A program made the translations under genes and the position numbers. Source: Mesorhizobium sp. SOD10 (GTDB taxonomy: Bacteria > Pseudomonadota > Alphaproteobacteria > Rhizobiales > Rhizobiaceae). Taken from it: a DNA stretch of 64,000 bases. Numbering within the stretch: the first letter of the stretch is position 1; every line of letters begins with the position of its first letter. This document shows positions 1 to 9,187 of this stretch, piece after piece. A model generated the notes under the pieces. The model was given only the letters and a program-made list of their open reading frames with translations, did not search any database and was not told the DNA's origin. The stretch lies in contig CCNA01000061.1 of NCBI GenBank assembly GCA_000824805.1, forward strand, positions 1-64,000, in the 5' to 3' direction.

Positions 1-114
1 TGAACACAGTTGCCATGCCGTGACGTCCGAGAGCCGCGACGGTGCGGAACGAGCAACGGCCACGCCGTCCCTTGTTTCGGACCGTGGCATTCCTTGTCTG
101 ATGGAACGGCATGG

Positions 115-148
115 ATTCCAGGGTCTCCGCTTCGCTTCGCCCTGGAAT
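115..148. repeat. Short hairpin repeat downstream of fadB
   Basis: ATTCCAGGG and CCCTGGAAT form a perfect 9-bp stem around a 16-nt loop, just beyond the fadB stop. It resembles the short palindromic intergenic elements common in rhizobia and could stabilise or end the leftward fadB transcript. There is no clear U-run, so intrinsic termination is not certain. The rest of positions 1-155 shows no convincing gene. Confidence 0.5.
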
Positions 149-155
149 GACGAAA

Positions 156-2228
156 TTACCGGGCGCCGGCACCCTCCCACGATCCCGTCTCGGCAAACCG
201 CCTCAACGCCGGCGCCGGCTCGAAGATCGCCCGTCCCGTTTGCCGGTGCCAATGCTCCAGCCGCTCGACGATCCTGGGCCCGCCCTCAAGCGCTGCCCAG
301 AACATCGGCCCGCCTTTGCCGATCGGGAAGCCGTAGCCGTTGACCCAGACGACATCGATGTCGGACGCGCGCGCGGCGATGCCTTCCTCGAGAATCTTCG
401 CGCCTTCGTTGACCAGCGGATAGAGCGTGCGCTCGATGATCTCGTCGGCGCCGATCTCGCGCCGGGCGATCCCGAGTTCCTCCGCCTTCGCACGGATCAG
501 CGCCTCGACCTCCGGATCGGCAACCGGCTCACGCGAGCCGCTCTCGTAACGATACCAGCCGCGCCCGGTCTTCTGGCCGAAATGGCCCTGCTGGCACAAC
601 GTATCGGCAATCACCGCCGTCTGGCCGCGCGCCTTGCGGTTGCGCCAGCCGATGTCGAGTCCGGCAAGGTCGCCCATTTGGAACGGTCCCATCGGCCAGC
701 CGAAATCGGTGAATGCCTTGTCCACCTGGCTCGGCGTCGCGCCTTCCAGCAGGAGGAACTCGTTTTCTGAACCTCGCGCGGCCAGCATGCGGTTGCCGAC
801 GAAGCCGTGGCAGACGCCGACGACGACCGCCACCTTGCCGATGCGCCGGGCGAGATCGGTCACAGTTGCCAGCACCTCGGGCGCCGTCTTTTCGGCGCGA
901 ACGATCTCAAGGAGTTTCATGACATTTGCCGGCGAAAAGAAATGCATGCCGAGCACTTCACCTGGACGCGAGGTCGAGGCGGCTATTTCGTTCACATCGA
1001 GATAGGAGGTGTTGGTGGCGAGGATCGCGCCGGCTTTGGCGATTGCATCGAGCCTGCCGAACACCTCCTTCTTCGCCGCCATGTCCTCGAACACGGCCTC
1101 GACGATCAAATCGCAATCGGCGAGGTCGGCATAGTCGGTGCTGCCCTTGAACAGGCCGAGCCGCTGCTGCTTCGCCTCTTCCGTCAACGAGCCCCGGCTG
1201 ACCGAGACGGCATAGTGCTTCTCGATGGTCGCCAGGCCGCGCCGCAGCGCCTCCTCGCTGGTCTCGAGCAAAGTCACCGGGAGGCTGCCATTGGCGAAGG
1301 CCATGGCGATGCCGCCGCCCATCGTGCCGGCGCCAATAATGCCGACGCGTTCGATCCGGCGCTTCTGCAGGTCCTTGGCGGGCACCTTCGCCGCCTCGCG
1401 CTCGGCGAAGAACAGATGCCGCTGCGCGCGCGACTGGTCGCCGGAAACGAGTTTCTGGAAGAGTCGCCGCTCGGCGGCAAGCGCCTCGTCGAAACGCAAG
1501 GTGATCGCGTTGCGCACGGCCTCCGCGCAAGCAAGCGGGGCTTCCAGCCCGCGGGCTTTTTTGGCCAGACCGGGGGCTTGGGCATCGAAAGCGGCAAGAT
1601 CGGTCTCGGCCAGGCGGTCATCGCGGTCACGCACCGGCACGAACGGGCCACCCCGATCAGCCATTTCGCGGGCGAAACGAACGGCCTCCTCCAATAGACT
1701 ACCGTCAACAACCGCATCGGCAAGACCGGCCGTCTTTGCGTCGCCGGCCGAAATCGGCGTTCCGGAAACGATCATGCCGAGCGCCTTCAGGGCGCCAACC
1801 AAGCGCGGCAAACGTACCGTGCCGCCGCCGCCCGGCAAAAGGCCTAGCTTCACTTCCGGCAGGCCGAGTTTTGCACCGGCATCCGCGACGCGAAAATGGC
1901 AGCCGAGCGCCAGCTCCAGCCCACCGCCCAGCGCCGTGCCGTGGATGGCGGCGACGGTCGGCTTGGCGATGGTTTCTAGTAAAGCGACGATGGCGCGCAG
2001 TTCCGGCTGCGCGATCGGCTTGCCGAATTCGGTGATGTCGGCGCCGGCGACAAAGGTGCGCCCGGCGCAGGCGATGACAATCGCTCTCGCGGCAGGGTCG
2101 TCGCGCAGCGCGGCGAGCGCGTCATAAAGCGGCTTGCGGACATGAAAGCTCAGCGCATTGACCGGCGGGTTGTCGATGGTGACCACCACCACGCCGTTCT
2201 CGTTCGCGACGCTGACAGAACTGGACAA
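156..2228 (-). CDS. FadB-type bifunctional enoyl-CoA hydratase / 3-hydroxyacyl-CoA dehydrogenase
   Basis: A 690-residue multifunctional beta-oxidation enzyme, expected in the cytosol, that hydrates trans-2-enoyl-CoA and oxidises the 3-hydroxyacyl-CoA with NAD. The N-terminal crotonase domain carries GADITEF near residue 61 and [11 protein letters not shown] near 100 (oxyanion-hole region). A Rossmann motif GAGTMGGG lies near 297, and GMHFFSPAN near 427 holds the dehydrogenase histidine. Two C-terminal dehydrogenase lobes follow. The frame is open upstream, but the start is placed at a TTG because GGGAGG lies 6 nt before it and the family's usual N-terminus begins there; the upstream part has no domain character. 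The specific substrate chain length cannot be told. No thiolase gene is adjacent. Confidence 0.9.
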   Translation of the reverse strand: MSSSVSVANENGVVVVTIDNPPVNALSFHVRKPLYDALAALRDDPAARAIVIACAGRTFVAGADITEFGKPIAQPELRAIVALLETIAKPTVAAIHGTALGGGLELALGCHFRVADAGAKLGLPEVKLGLLPGGGGTVRLPRLVGALKALGMIVSGTPISAGDAKTAGLADAVVDGSLLEEAVRFAREMADRGGPFVPVRDRDDRLAETDLAAFDAQAPGLAKKARGLEAPLACAEAVRNAITLRFDEALAAERRLFQKLVSGDQSRAQRHLFFAEREAAKVPAKDLQKRRIERVGIIGAGTMGGGIAMAFANGSLPVTLLETSEEALRRGLATIEKHYAVSVSRGSLTEEAKQQRLGLFKGSTDYADLADCDLIVEAVFEDMAAKKEVFGRLDAIAKAGAILATNTSYLDVNEIAASTSRPGEVLGMHFFSPANVMKLLEIVRAEKTAPEVLATVTDLARRIGKVAVVVGVCHGFVGNRMLAARGSENEFLLLEGATPSQVDKAFTDFGWPMGPFQMGDLAGLDIGWRNRKARGQTAVIADTLCQQGHFGQKTGRGWYRYESGSREPVADPEVEALIRAKAEELGIARREIGADEIIERTLYPLVNEGAKILEEGIAARASDIDVVWVNGYGFPIGKGGPMFWAALEGGPRIVERLEHWHRQTGRAIFEPAPALRRFAETGSWEGAGAR

Positions 2229-2331
2229 GCGGAACCTCCCGAGACCGGCTGCAACCGCTGAAGGGTTTACTAGGCCCGCCGGCCAATGGGAAACCCGATC
2301 CGGCCCTGGCCCAATGGTTGACCGGGAGCGG

Positions 2332-2922
2332 TCAGTTGTCCACGCGACCGAAGGGCGGAACGTCGCCGACCACTTCGCGCTTGTCCTTGCCGCAGGCGAA
2401 GGTTTTCGCCTTCTCGTCGGCAAGCTTGCGCGCCAGGTCATTGGCCTGCGCGTTGCCGGTGGCTAGAACCAGGCCGATCGTGCAGCCTTGGTGCTCTTCC
2501 GGCTGCGCCACCTTGGCGACGACCAGCACCTCGATCGATTTCTTCTCGTCTTCCGGGTTGCTGACCGAGCGGCGATGGATGGCGGCGAACGGAATGGCGA
2601 CATCGCCATTGGTCTCGATGCGCCATTCCACCTTCGGGCCGGAGCCGTTGAAGGCGGTGAAGCTCTCCCAGACCGCGGTCATGTCGTCGGACGGAAAGCC
2701 ATAATAGACGGATTCGCGTGCGTCGTCGTAGCCGATCAGCACCGGGTAGCCGCGATAGCCGGAGCAGACGAGGCTCGCCCAGTCGCCGTCGCCTTCCGCG
2801 GCCTGCGCATAGGTCACGCAATCCTTCTTCCAGTCGAGATCGGTATAGGCGCTGGAGATGTCGCCGGCCTGGGCCGCCTGGCAGAAACCGGCGAGGGCAA
2901 ACGGGATGACGAGAGCACGCAT
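2332..2922 (-). CDS. Secreted protein of unknown function
   Basis: A 196-residue protein with a typical Sec signal peptide: MRALV, a hydrophobic core, and a likely cleavage after AQA at residue 19. The mature part has four or five cysteines, which would fit disulfides in the periplasm. I do not recognise a named domain. The ATG at 2922 is chosen because GGAG sits 9 nt upstream; an in-frame TTG 9 nt further out abuts that GGAG and is unlikely. It lies about 100 bp upstream of fadB on the same strand, but nothing links the functions. Confidence 0.75.
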   Translation of the reverse strand: MRALVIPFALAGFCQAAQAGDISSAYTDLDWKKDCVTYAQAAEGDGDWASLVCSGYRGYPVLIGYDDARESVYYGFPSDDMTAVWESFTAFNGSGPKVEWRIETNGDVAIPFAAIHRRSVSNPEDEKKSIEVLVVAKVAQPEEHQGCTIGLVLATGNAQANDLARKLADEKAKTFACGKDKREVVGDVPPFGRVDN

Positions 2923-2966
2923 CGTTGGCAACTCCGTTCAGGTTGCCGGAAGCGTAGCTTCAATTG

Positions 2967-3575
2967 CTATTTCTTCAAGCTGGCTTCGATCAAGAGGTCG
3001 GCGTTGCGGGCAACCGCCGCCGCCGGGCCGCCCAGACCGAAAAGCTGGCCGCTGATATACGCGCCCTCGATCAGCAGCAGCAGGCCATCGCCCAGCGTGT
3101 CGGAATCGGCGGCGCCCATCGCCGCCGCCATGGCGCGCAGGCGCCGGCGCAATTCCTGCTTGTTGTTTTCGCTCACCACCCGTGCGGGATGGCCGCGCTC
3201 GGGATATTCCACCGCCGCGTTGGTCATGCCGCAGCCGCGATAGTCGGGCTTTTGCGTGCGTTTGCCGACGCGGGTCAGGAAAGCGATGATCTGCGCGCGC
3301 GGATCGCCGGGATGCGAATCGACGGCCTCGTCGAAGCGTTCCCAGAATTCGCGGTCGTATTTGCGCAGATAGGAGGCGGCAAGCTCGTCCTTGGACGGGA
3401 AGCTGCGGTAGAGACTCGGCTTGGTGACGCCGGCGCGCTTGACGATCTCGTCGACGCCGATCGCCCGGATGCCCTCGCGATAAAAAAGGTCGCGCGCCAC
3501 GTCCAGGATCTTGTCCGCCGCCTTGGGGGCGGGCGCGGCGCTCAACGACGCTTCAATTTTATTGTCCGATGACAT
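2967..3575 (-). CDS. TetR family transcriptional regulator
   Basis: A 202-residue one-domain-pair repressor. Residues about 20-66 form the TetR helix-turn-helix (ILDVARDLFYREG, then GVTKPSLYRSFPSKDEL), followed by a helical ligand domain whose ligand cannot be predicted. It is divergent from the MFS gene at 3654, and the 78-bp gap holds two perfect 17-bp inverted arms. The simplest reading is a repressor of itself and of the exporter, released by a substrate of the exporter. Confidence 0.9.
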   Translation of the reverse strand: MSSDNKIEASLSAAPAPKAADKILDVARDLFYREGIRAIGVDEIVKRAGVTKPSLYRSFPSKDELAASYLRKYDREFWERFDEAVDSHPGDPRAQIIAFLTRVGKRTQKPDYRGCGMTNAAVEYPERGHPARVVSENNKQELRRRLRAMAAAMGAADSDTLGDGLLLLIEGAYISGQLFGLGGPAAAVARNADLLIEASLKK

Positions 3576-3588
3576 GCAAACAACTCGC

Positions 3589-3654
3589 TTGACAATGTTA
3601 CTGACCGGTACGCATGTATGGTGCTATCGCATTGCAACGTACCGGTCAGTAACA
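3589..3654. promoter_or_regulatory. Divergent promoter/operator between tetR and the MFS gene
   Basis: TGTTACTGACCGGTACG at 3596-3612 is repeated as an exact inverse at 3638-3654. The arm centres are 42 bp apart, about four helical turns, so two TetR dimers could bind one DNA face or make a loop. Each arm contains the near-palindrome ACTGACCGGTACG, similar to many TetR boxes. A TTGACA at 3589-3594 points rightward and the first arm covers the region downstream of it. The second arm reaches the MFS start codon, so binding would block both initiation and elongation. Confidence 0.75.
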
Positions 3655-4937
3655 TGATAGCCCAGTCCCGTCCGTTTGGCCAGCGCTACGCCTTCGTGGT
3701 GGTTGCCGTCATCTTTCTTTGTCTTTTGATGGCGGCAGGGCTTCGCTCGGCCCCCTCGGTGATCATGGTTCCGCTGGAGGAAAGCTTCGGCTGGCGGCGC
3801 GACGTGACCTCCTGGGCGGCCAGCATCGGCATCCTGCTCTATGGCCTCACCGGTCCGTTCGCCGCGGCGCTGATGGAACGGATCGGGCTGCGCCGCACGC
3901 TGCTCGGCGCGCTGGCGGTGATGTCCGGATCGACGGCGCTCAGCCTGTCGATGACGCAACCCTGGCATCTCTTCATCACCTGGGGCGTGTTTTCCGGCAT
4001 CGGTTCGGGCGCGGTGGCGAGCGTGCTCGGCGCAACAATCGTCAACCGCTGGTTTAAGACCAATCGCGGCCTGATGATGGGCCTGATGTCGGCCTCCAGC
4101 GCCACCGGCATGCTGGTGTTCCTGCCGGTCATCGCCTCGCTGGCCCAAAGCGGCGGCTGGAAGCCGGTGGCGATCGCCGTGGCGCTTGCCACTGCCGCGC
4201 TGATCCCGCTTGTTCTGCTGCTCGTGCCGGAACGCCCTTCCTCGATCGGCCAGGTGCGCTACGGCGCCGATGCCGACGACGTTCCGCCGGTGTCGCCGGC
4301 ATCGCAGGGCAATTTCCTGGCGCATACGCTGACCACGCTGCGCCGCGCCGCTGGCACACGGGTGTTCTGGTATCTGTTCGCGACCTTCTTCGTCTGCGGC
4401 TTCACCACCAACGGCCTCGTCGGCACCCATCTCATCGCCTTTTGCGGCGACATGGGCATCGGCGAGGTGCAGGCTGCCGGACTGTTGTCGATGATGGGCA
4501 TTTTCGACCTGATCGGCACGACGCTGTCCGGCTGGCTCACCGACCGTTTCGACCCGCGTAAGCTGCTCGGCGTCTATTACGCCGTGCGCGGCCTGTCGTT
4601 GATCTACCTGCCTTATTCCGGCTTCTCTGCGACCAGCCTGATCATCTTCGCCGTGCTCTACGGGCTCGACTGGATCGCCACCGTGCCGCCGACGCTCAGG
4701 CTCGCCAACGAGGCGTTCGGCGACCGCAGCGGGCCGATCGTGTTCGGCTGGATCGTCGCCGGCCACCAGGTGGGCGCGGCGGCGGCCGCCGCCTTCGGCG
4801 GCACGATGCGCGAGCTGCAGGGCAATTACGAACTGGCCTTCCTGATCGCCGGCATGACGGGCATCGCGGCGGCCTGTATCTCTCTGCTGATCAACACCGA
4901 CAGGCCGGCATTCGAGCCGGAGCCGCAGGCGGCTTAA
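3654..4937 (+). CDS. MFS transporter, 12 membrane helices
   Basis: A 427-residue inner-membrane carrier with about 12 hydrophobic segments. The first is FVVVAVIFLCLLMAAG, the loop between helices 2 and 3 reads MERIGLRRTLLG, and a longer cytosolic loop near residues 190-225 separates the halves. The pattern fits the monocarboxylate/oxalate-formate-like branch of MFS. The frame also opens at an ATG at 3618, but that lies inside the putative promoter; the ATG at 3654 gives the expected short N-terminus, although no good ribosome site precedes either. Control by the divergent TetR is very likely; the substrate is unknown. Confidence 0.85.
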   Translation: MIAQSRPFGQRYAFVVVAVIFLCLLMAAGLRSAPSVIMVPLEESFGWRRDVTSWAASIGILLYGLTGPFAAALMERIGLRRTLLGALAVMSGSTALSLSMTQPWHLFITWGVFSGIGSGAVASVLGATIVNRWFKTNRGLMMGLMSASSATGMLVFLPVIASLAQSGGWKPVAIAVALATAALIPLVLLLVPERPSSIGQVRYGADADDVPPVSPASQGNFLAHTLTTLRRAAGTRVFWYLFATFFVCGFTTNGLVGTHLIAFCGDMGIGEVQAAGLLSMMGIFDLIGTTLSGWLTDRFDPRKLLGVYYAVRGLSLIYLPYSGFSATSLIIFAVLYGLDWIATVPPTLRLANEAFGDRSGPIVFGWIVAGHQVGAAAAAAFGGTMRELQGNYELAFLIAGMTGIAAACISLLINTDRPAFEPEPQAA

Positions 4938-5027
4938 GGCGCCGCTTCCCCTTCTCCCGTTCCGTATGCGCCTGAAACATTGAGGCGAGAGCTTGGCGGT
5001 CCCGTTCAAAGCCATCCGGAGACCGCC

Positions 5028-6602
5028 ATGAACAAGCTTTCCCTTACCCGCCGCGCTTTCGTCACCTCGGCAAGCGCCTTCGGCCTTGTCGGCGCCTCCG
5101 GACTGGCATTGCCTTACTATTCCCGTGCCAATCAGCGCCCGGCCTTCACGCACGGCGTGCAGTCCGGCGACGTCGACGCCACGTCGGGCATGGTCTGGAC
5201 CCGCACCGATCGCCCGGCGCGCGTGATGTATGAAGTGTCGACCACCGAAAGCTTCGCCAACGCCACGCGGCTGGCTGCGATCGATACGTCGCCCGCCAGC
5301 GACTACACGGTGAAGCGGCTGCTCACCGACCTCGCCTCCGACCAGGACATCTTCTACCGCATGACTGCCGTCGATCTTTCCGACATCAATGCGGTCTCCG
5401 AGCCGATCGTCGGCCGCTTCCGCACCGCGCCTTCGTCGAAGCGCGACGTGCGCTTCGCATGGTCGGGCGACACCGCCGGCCAGGGCTGGGGCATCGACGA
5501 GACCGGCATGAAGACCTATTCGACCATCGCCAAACACACGCCGGACTTCTTCCTGCATTCGGGCGACACGATCTATGCCGACGGCGCGCTGAAGGACGAG
5601 GTCGACCTGCCCGGCGGCGGCAAGTGGAAGAACGTCGTCATGATCGACGGCAAGCGCAAGGTCGCCGAGACACTGGACGAGTATCGCGACCAGTGGAAGT
5701 ACAACATGATGGACAAGCATGTGCTTGCCCTCTCCGCCATCTGCCCGACCTTCTACCAGTGGGACGACCACGAGGTGCTGAACAACTGGTCGGACTCGAA
5801 GGACCTGACCGCCGACAACCGCTACAAGGAGAAGTCGATCCATGTGCTGGCGGCCCGGGCGGCGCGCGCCTTCCATGAGATGACCACCATCCGCTACGAG
5901 CCGTCGGAGCCGGGCCGCGTCTACCGCAAGATCTCGCATGGGCCGCTGCTCGACGTGTTCTTCCTCGACATGCGCTCCTATCGCGGCCCCAACGGTCCTA
6001 ATCTGGACGAAACACTGACGCCGAAGTCGCGCATGATCGGCGAGGAGCAGTCCAAATGGCTGAAGCGCGAGCTGGCCAATTCCAGGGCGACCTGGAAGAT
6101 CATCGCCGCCGACATGCCGCTCAGCCTGGTCGTCTGGGACGACGCGGCGAAGAAGGTTGGCTTCGAGGCCGTCAGCAACAACGACAATGGCGCGCCGAAG
6201 GGCCGCGAGCTCGAATTCGCCGATGTGCTGCGCTTCATCAAGAATGCCGGCATCACCAATACGGTGTGGCTTACCGCCGACGTGCACTACACCGCAGCGC
6301 ATTACTACAACCCCGACAAGGCGCAGTTCCAGGATTTCAACCCGTTCTGGGAATTCGTCTCCGGCCCGATCCATGCCGGCACGTTTGGCCCCAACGATCT
6401 CGACATGACCTTCGGGCCGGAGCTGAAATTCATCAAGGCGCCGACCGCCGAGCAGGGCCAGAACCTGCCGCCGTCGGCCGGGCTGCAGTTTTTCGGGCTG
6501 GTCGATATTTCCGGCGCCACGGAGCAGCTGACGGTGCGCTTGATGGATCGCGATGACAACGAGCTTTACAAGGTGACGCTCGACCCGGTGCGGTCGGCTT
6601 AG
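5028..6602 (+). CDS. phoD: PhoD-type alkaline phosphatase/phosphodiesterase, Tat-exported
   Basis: A 524-residue extracytoplasmic metallophosphatase that releases phosphate from mono- or diesters. The N-terminus has a twin-arginine signal (LTRRAFV, then a hydrophobic stretch to ALP near residue 30). A PhoD N-terminal beta domain follows, containing HGVQSGDVDATSGMVWTR. The catalytic domain has metal ligands in WSGDTAG, HSGDTIYADG, QWDDHEVLNNW and TADVHYTAAHYY. PhoD enzymes use Ca and Fe at the active site. The start has GGAG 7 nt upstream. It is monocistronic. I saw no clear Pho box in the 90 bp upstream, so phosphate control is unproven. Confidence 0.9.
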   Translation: MNKLSLTRRAFVTSASAFGLVGASGLALPYYSRANQRPAFTHGVQSGDVDATSGMVWTRTDRPARVMYEVSTTESFANATRLAAIDTSPASDYTVKRLLTDLASDQDIFYRMTAVDLSDINAVSEPIVGRFRTAPSSKRDVRFAWSGDTAGQGWGIDETGMKTYSTIAKHTPDFFLHSGDTIYADGALKDEVDLPGGGKWKNVVMIDGKRKVAETLDEYRDQWKYNMMDKHVLALSAICPTFYQWDDHEVLNNWSDSKDLTADNRYKEKSIHVLAARAARAFHEMTTIRYEPSEPGRVYRKISHGPLLDVFFLDMRSYRGPNGPNLDETLTPKSRMIGEEQSKWLKRELANSRATWKIIAADMPLSLVVWDDAAKKVGFEAVSNNDNGAPKGRELEFADVLRFIKNAGITNTVWLTADVHYTAAHYYNPDKAQFQDFNPFWEFVSGPIHAGTFGPNDLDMTFGPELKFIKAPTAEQGQNLPPSAGLQFFGLVDISGATEQLTVRLMDRDDNELYKVTLDPVRSA

Positions 6603-6607
6603 GCTGC

Positions 6608-6736
6608 GTTGTATTCAAGTGATGCTGGCCTGCGAACGATGGTTTCCTGCGCTTCCGGTGCTCACGTACTTAACGTACGCTCCGCTCCGGTTCTCGGAAG
6701 CCATCGTCCTCGGCTCGGCCTGACCTGAATCTCAAC
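6608..6736. repeat. Long palindromic dispersed repeat, copy 1
   Basis: About 129 bp that fold back on themselves: ATTCAAGTGATGCTGGCC at the left is matched by the inverse of GGCCTGACCTGAAT at the right, with an inner palindrome around ACGTACTTAACGTACG. A second copy at 42586-42725 is strongly similar over its length, and a damaged left half lies near 26926. It has no coding capacity and sits between phoD and a convergent gene. Confidence 0.8.
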
Positions 6737-6820
6737 ACACCCGAAGGCCCAGAGTTACAAGGTCTGCGCCGTGAGGCGAAAGCATCGCGGCGGCTCAGAA
6801 GTCAAAGGCGATGAAGGGCG

Positions 6821-7108
6821 TTAGTCCGGATAACAAGCCCGGGGAACGTTCGGCCAGACCGCGGTGTCGCAGTTGGCGTCCTTCTGCCGCTGCTTGAAGG
6901 CGGCGCTGACCGGGCCAGTGACGATCGGGTCGACGCCGTCAGGCGCGTCGGCGAACATCTGCTGCGCGGTCCTGGCGTCGGGCGGCTGGATGGAACTGCT
7001 TTCTCGCAGAGCCGTCGCCGACTGCGCAACGCCGGCCGCAAGCAGCACGCCAAGCGCTGCCCACGCGAAAACCGGACGCAATCTGGACATCTGATCGGTC
7101 ATGAACAT
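6821..7108 (-). CDS. Small secreted protein of unknown function
   Basis: A 95-residue protein starting with a signal peptide or single membrane segment (VFAWAALGVLLAAGVAQSATA). The mature part ends in KDANCDTAVWPNVPRACYP, a two-cysteine tail that I recall from other short rhizobial periplasmic proteins, but I cannot name a family. Starts at 7108, 7102 or 7090 are all possible; GAGGGG about 11 nt before 7108 favours the longest form. It points away from typA. Confidence 0.65.
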   Translation of the reverse strand: MFMTDQMSRLRPVFAWAALGVLLAAGVAQSATALRESSSIQPPDARTAQQMFADAPDGVDPIVTGPVSAAFKQRQKDANCDTAVWPNVPRACYPD

Positions 7109-7210
7109 GAAATTGCCCGGCCCCTCAAAGGTTCCGCCTTGGTTAACAGAATCATTTCACACCAAGACGTTTAAGAATCAGTGACCATTTATTTGGGGAC
7201 GGGCCTCCCC

Positions 7211-7226
7211 TTTCGCAATTGCGAAA
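7211..7226. promoter_or_regulatory. 16-bp perfect palindrome upstream of typA
   Basis: TTTCGCAATTGCGAAA is perfectly self-complementary and lies 78 bp before the typA start in an AT-richer stretch that must hold the typA promoter. It has operator character. No regulator in the window is an obvious partner. Confidence 0.4.
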
Positions 7227-7304
7227 AACCCTGTATGAGCCGCGCAACCGAAAAAGGCGGCGCTTTTTAAGCCTGCTGCCTGCAACGTTCCCGAGACCAA
7301 ACAC

Positions 7305-9134
7305 ATGAACCTTCGCAATATCGCGATCATCGCGCATGTCGACCATGGCAAAACCACCCTGGTCGACCAGCTCCTGAAACAGTCCGGCGCCTTCCGCGAC
7401 AACCAGCGCGTCGCAGAGCGCGCCATGGATTCCAACGACCTCGAAAAAGAGCGCGGCATCACCATCCTGGCCAAGGCGACCTCGGTCGACTGGAAGGGCA
7501 CCCGCATCAACATTGTCGACACGCCCGGACACGCCGATTTCGGCGGCGAGGTCGAGCGCATCCTGTCGATGGTGGATTCGGCAATCGTGCTCGTCGACGC
7601 CGCCGAAGGCCCGATGCCGCAGACCAAGTTCGTCGTCGGCAAGGCGCTGAAAGTGGGCCTGCGTCCCATCGTCGTCATCAACAAGATCGACCGTCCGGAC
7701 GCCCGCCATGTCGAAGTGGTCAACGAGGTGTTCGACCTCTTCGCCGCGCTCGACGCCACCGACGAGCAGCTCGACTTCCCGATCCTCTACGGTTCGGGTC
7801 GCGACGGCTGGGTCTCGGAAAATCCGGAAGGCCCGAAGGATCAGGGCCTCGCACCGCTGTTCGACCTCGTCGTCAAGCATGTGCCGGCGCCGACCGTCCA
7901 TCCCGGCCCGTTCCGCATGATCGGTACCATCCTGGAGGCCAATCCCTTCCTTGGCCGCATCATCACCGGCCGCATCGAGTCCGGCACGCTGAAGCCCAAT
8001 CAGGCAGTCAAGGTGCTGCATCACGACGGCACGCAGATCGAGGCCGGCCGCATCTCGAAAATCCTCGCCTTCCGCGGCCTTGAGCGCCAGCCGATCGAGG
8101 AAGCGCAAGCGGGCGACATCGTGGCCATCGCCGGTCTGTCGAAGGGCACCGTCGCCGACACATTCTGCGACCCAGCCGTCAGCGAGCCGCTGCATGCGCA
8201 GCCGATCGACCCGCCGACCGTGACCATGTCCTTCCTCGTCAATGACAGCCCGCTTGCCGGCACCGAGGGCGACAAGGTGACGAGCCGCGTCATCCGCGAC
8301 CGCCTGCTGCGCGAGGCAGAAGGCAATGTCGCGCTCAAGATCGAGGAATCGGCCGAAAAGGATTCCTTCTTCGTCTCCGGCCGCGGCGAATTGCAGCTCG
8401 CGGTGCTGATCGAGACGATGCGCCGCGAGGGCTTCGAGCTCGCCGTGTCGCGTCCGCGCGTCGTCATGCAGAAGGGCGATGACGGCCAGCTGCTGGAGCC
8501 TGTCGAAGAGGTCGTCATCGACGTCGACGAGGAGCATGCCGGCGTCGTCGTGCAGAAGATGTCGGAGCGCAAGGCCGAGATGGTCGAGCTGCGCCCGTCC
8601 GGCGGCAACCGCCAGCGCCTCGTCTTCCACGCGCCGACGCGCGGCCTGATCGGCTACCAGTCGGAGCTTTTGACCGACACGCGCGGCACCGCGGTGATGA
8701 ACCGGCTGTTCTTCGCCTATGAGCCTTATAAGGGCGAGCTGCCCGGCCGCACCAACGGCGTGTTGATCTCCAACGAGCAGGGCGAGTCCGTCGCCTACGC
8801 CATGTGGAACCTGGAAGACCGCGGCCCGATGATCATCGATCCGGGCGTCAAGGTCTATCAGGGCATGATCATCGGCATCCACTCCAGAGACAACGACCTC
8901 GAAGTGAACGTGCTCAAGGGCAAGAAGCTCACCAACATCCGCGCCGCCGGCAAGGACGAGGCGGTGAAGCTGACCCCGCCGATCCGGATGACTCTGGAGC
9001 GGGCGCTGGCCTGGATCCAGGACGACGAGCTGGTCGAGGTGACGCCGAAGACCATTCGTCTGCGCAAGCTCTATCTTGACCCGAACGAGCGCAAGCGTTT
9101 TGAAAAGGCCGCCAAGGTGATGGGCGCGGCGTAG
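7305..9134 (+). CDS. typA: TypA/BipA ribosome-associated GTPase
   Basis: A 609-residue translational GTPase of the elongation-factor G family. It acts on 70S/50S ribosomes and matters for ribosome assembly and stress or cold adaptation. The G domain starts at once: [10 protein letters not shown] near residue 8 (P-loop), RGITI (switch I), [13 protein letters not shown] (switch II), NKIDRPDAR. Domains II, III and V-like follow, and the TypA-specific C-terminal domain begins near residue 400. Length and motif order are normal. It is transcribed alone between an operator-like palindrome and a strong terminator. Confidence 0.97.
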   Translation: MNLRNIAIIAHVDHGKTTLVDQLLKQSGAFRDNQRVAERAMDSNDLEKERGITILAKATSVDWKGTRINIVDTPGHADFGGEVERILSMVDSAIVLVDAAEGPMPQTKFVVGKALKVGLRPIVVINKIDRPDARHVEVVNEVFDLFAALDATDEQLDFPILYGSGRDGWVSENPEGPKDQGLAPLFDLVVKHVPAPTVHPGPFRMIGTILEANPFLGRIITGRIESGTLKPNQAVKVLHHDGTQIEAGRISKILAFRGLERQPIEEAQAGDIVAIAGLSKGTVADTFCDPAVSEPLHAQPIDPPTVTMSFLVNDSPLAGTEGDKVTSRVIRDRLLREAEGNVALKIEESAEKDSFFVSGRGELQLAVLIETMRREGFELAVSRPRVVMQKGDDGQLLEPVEEVVIDVDEEHAGVVVQKMSERKAEMVELRPSGGNRQRLVFHAPTRGLIGYQSELLTDTRGTAVMNRLFFAYEPYKGELPGRTNGVLISNEQGESVAYAMWNLEDRGPMIIDPGVKVYQGMIIGIHSRDNDLEVNVLKGKKLTNIRAAGKDEAVKLTPPIRMTLERALAWIQDDELVEVTPKTIRLRKLYLDPNERKRFEKAAKVMGAA

Positions 9135-9156
9135 GTTTTTCAGAGAAGGATTCAAA

Positions 9157-9187
9157 AAGAGGGAGCGTCCGCTCCCTCTTTTTTCTT
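9157..9187. terminator. Bidirectional terminator between typA and the DUF1062 gene
   Basis: AAGAGGGAGC and GCTCCCTCTT form a perfect 10-bp stem with loop GTCC, followed by TTTTCTTTC on the + strand and A-rich (hence U-rich on the minus strand) sequence on the other side. It directly abuts the stop of the convergent gene, so it serves both. Confidence 0.9.

Noticed and set aside
2229-2441. N-terminal extension of FadB from upstream in-frame starts
   Set aside because: The extension has no family similarity and the TTG at 2228 has a good ribosome site and the correct N-terminus.
3624-6374. Very long open frame on the minus strand across the MFS and phoD genes
   Set aside because: It is an antisense shadow produced by high-GC codon use. 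The + strand carries intact, recognisable proteins, and the minus frame is Arg/His/Ala-rich without domains.
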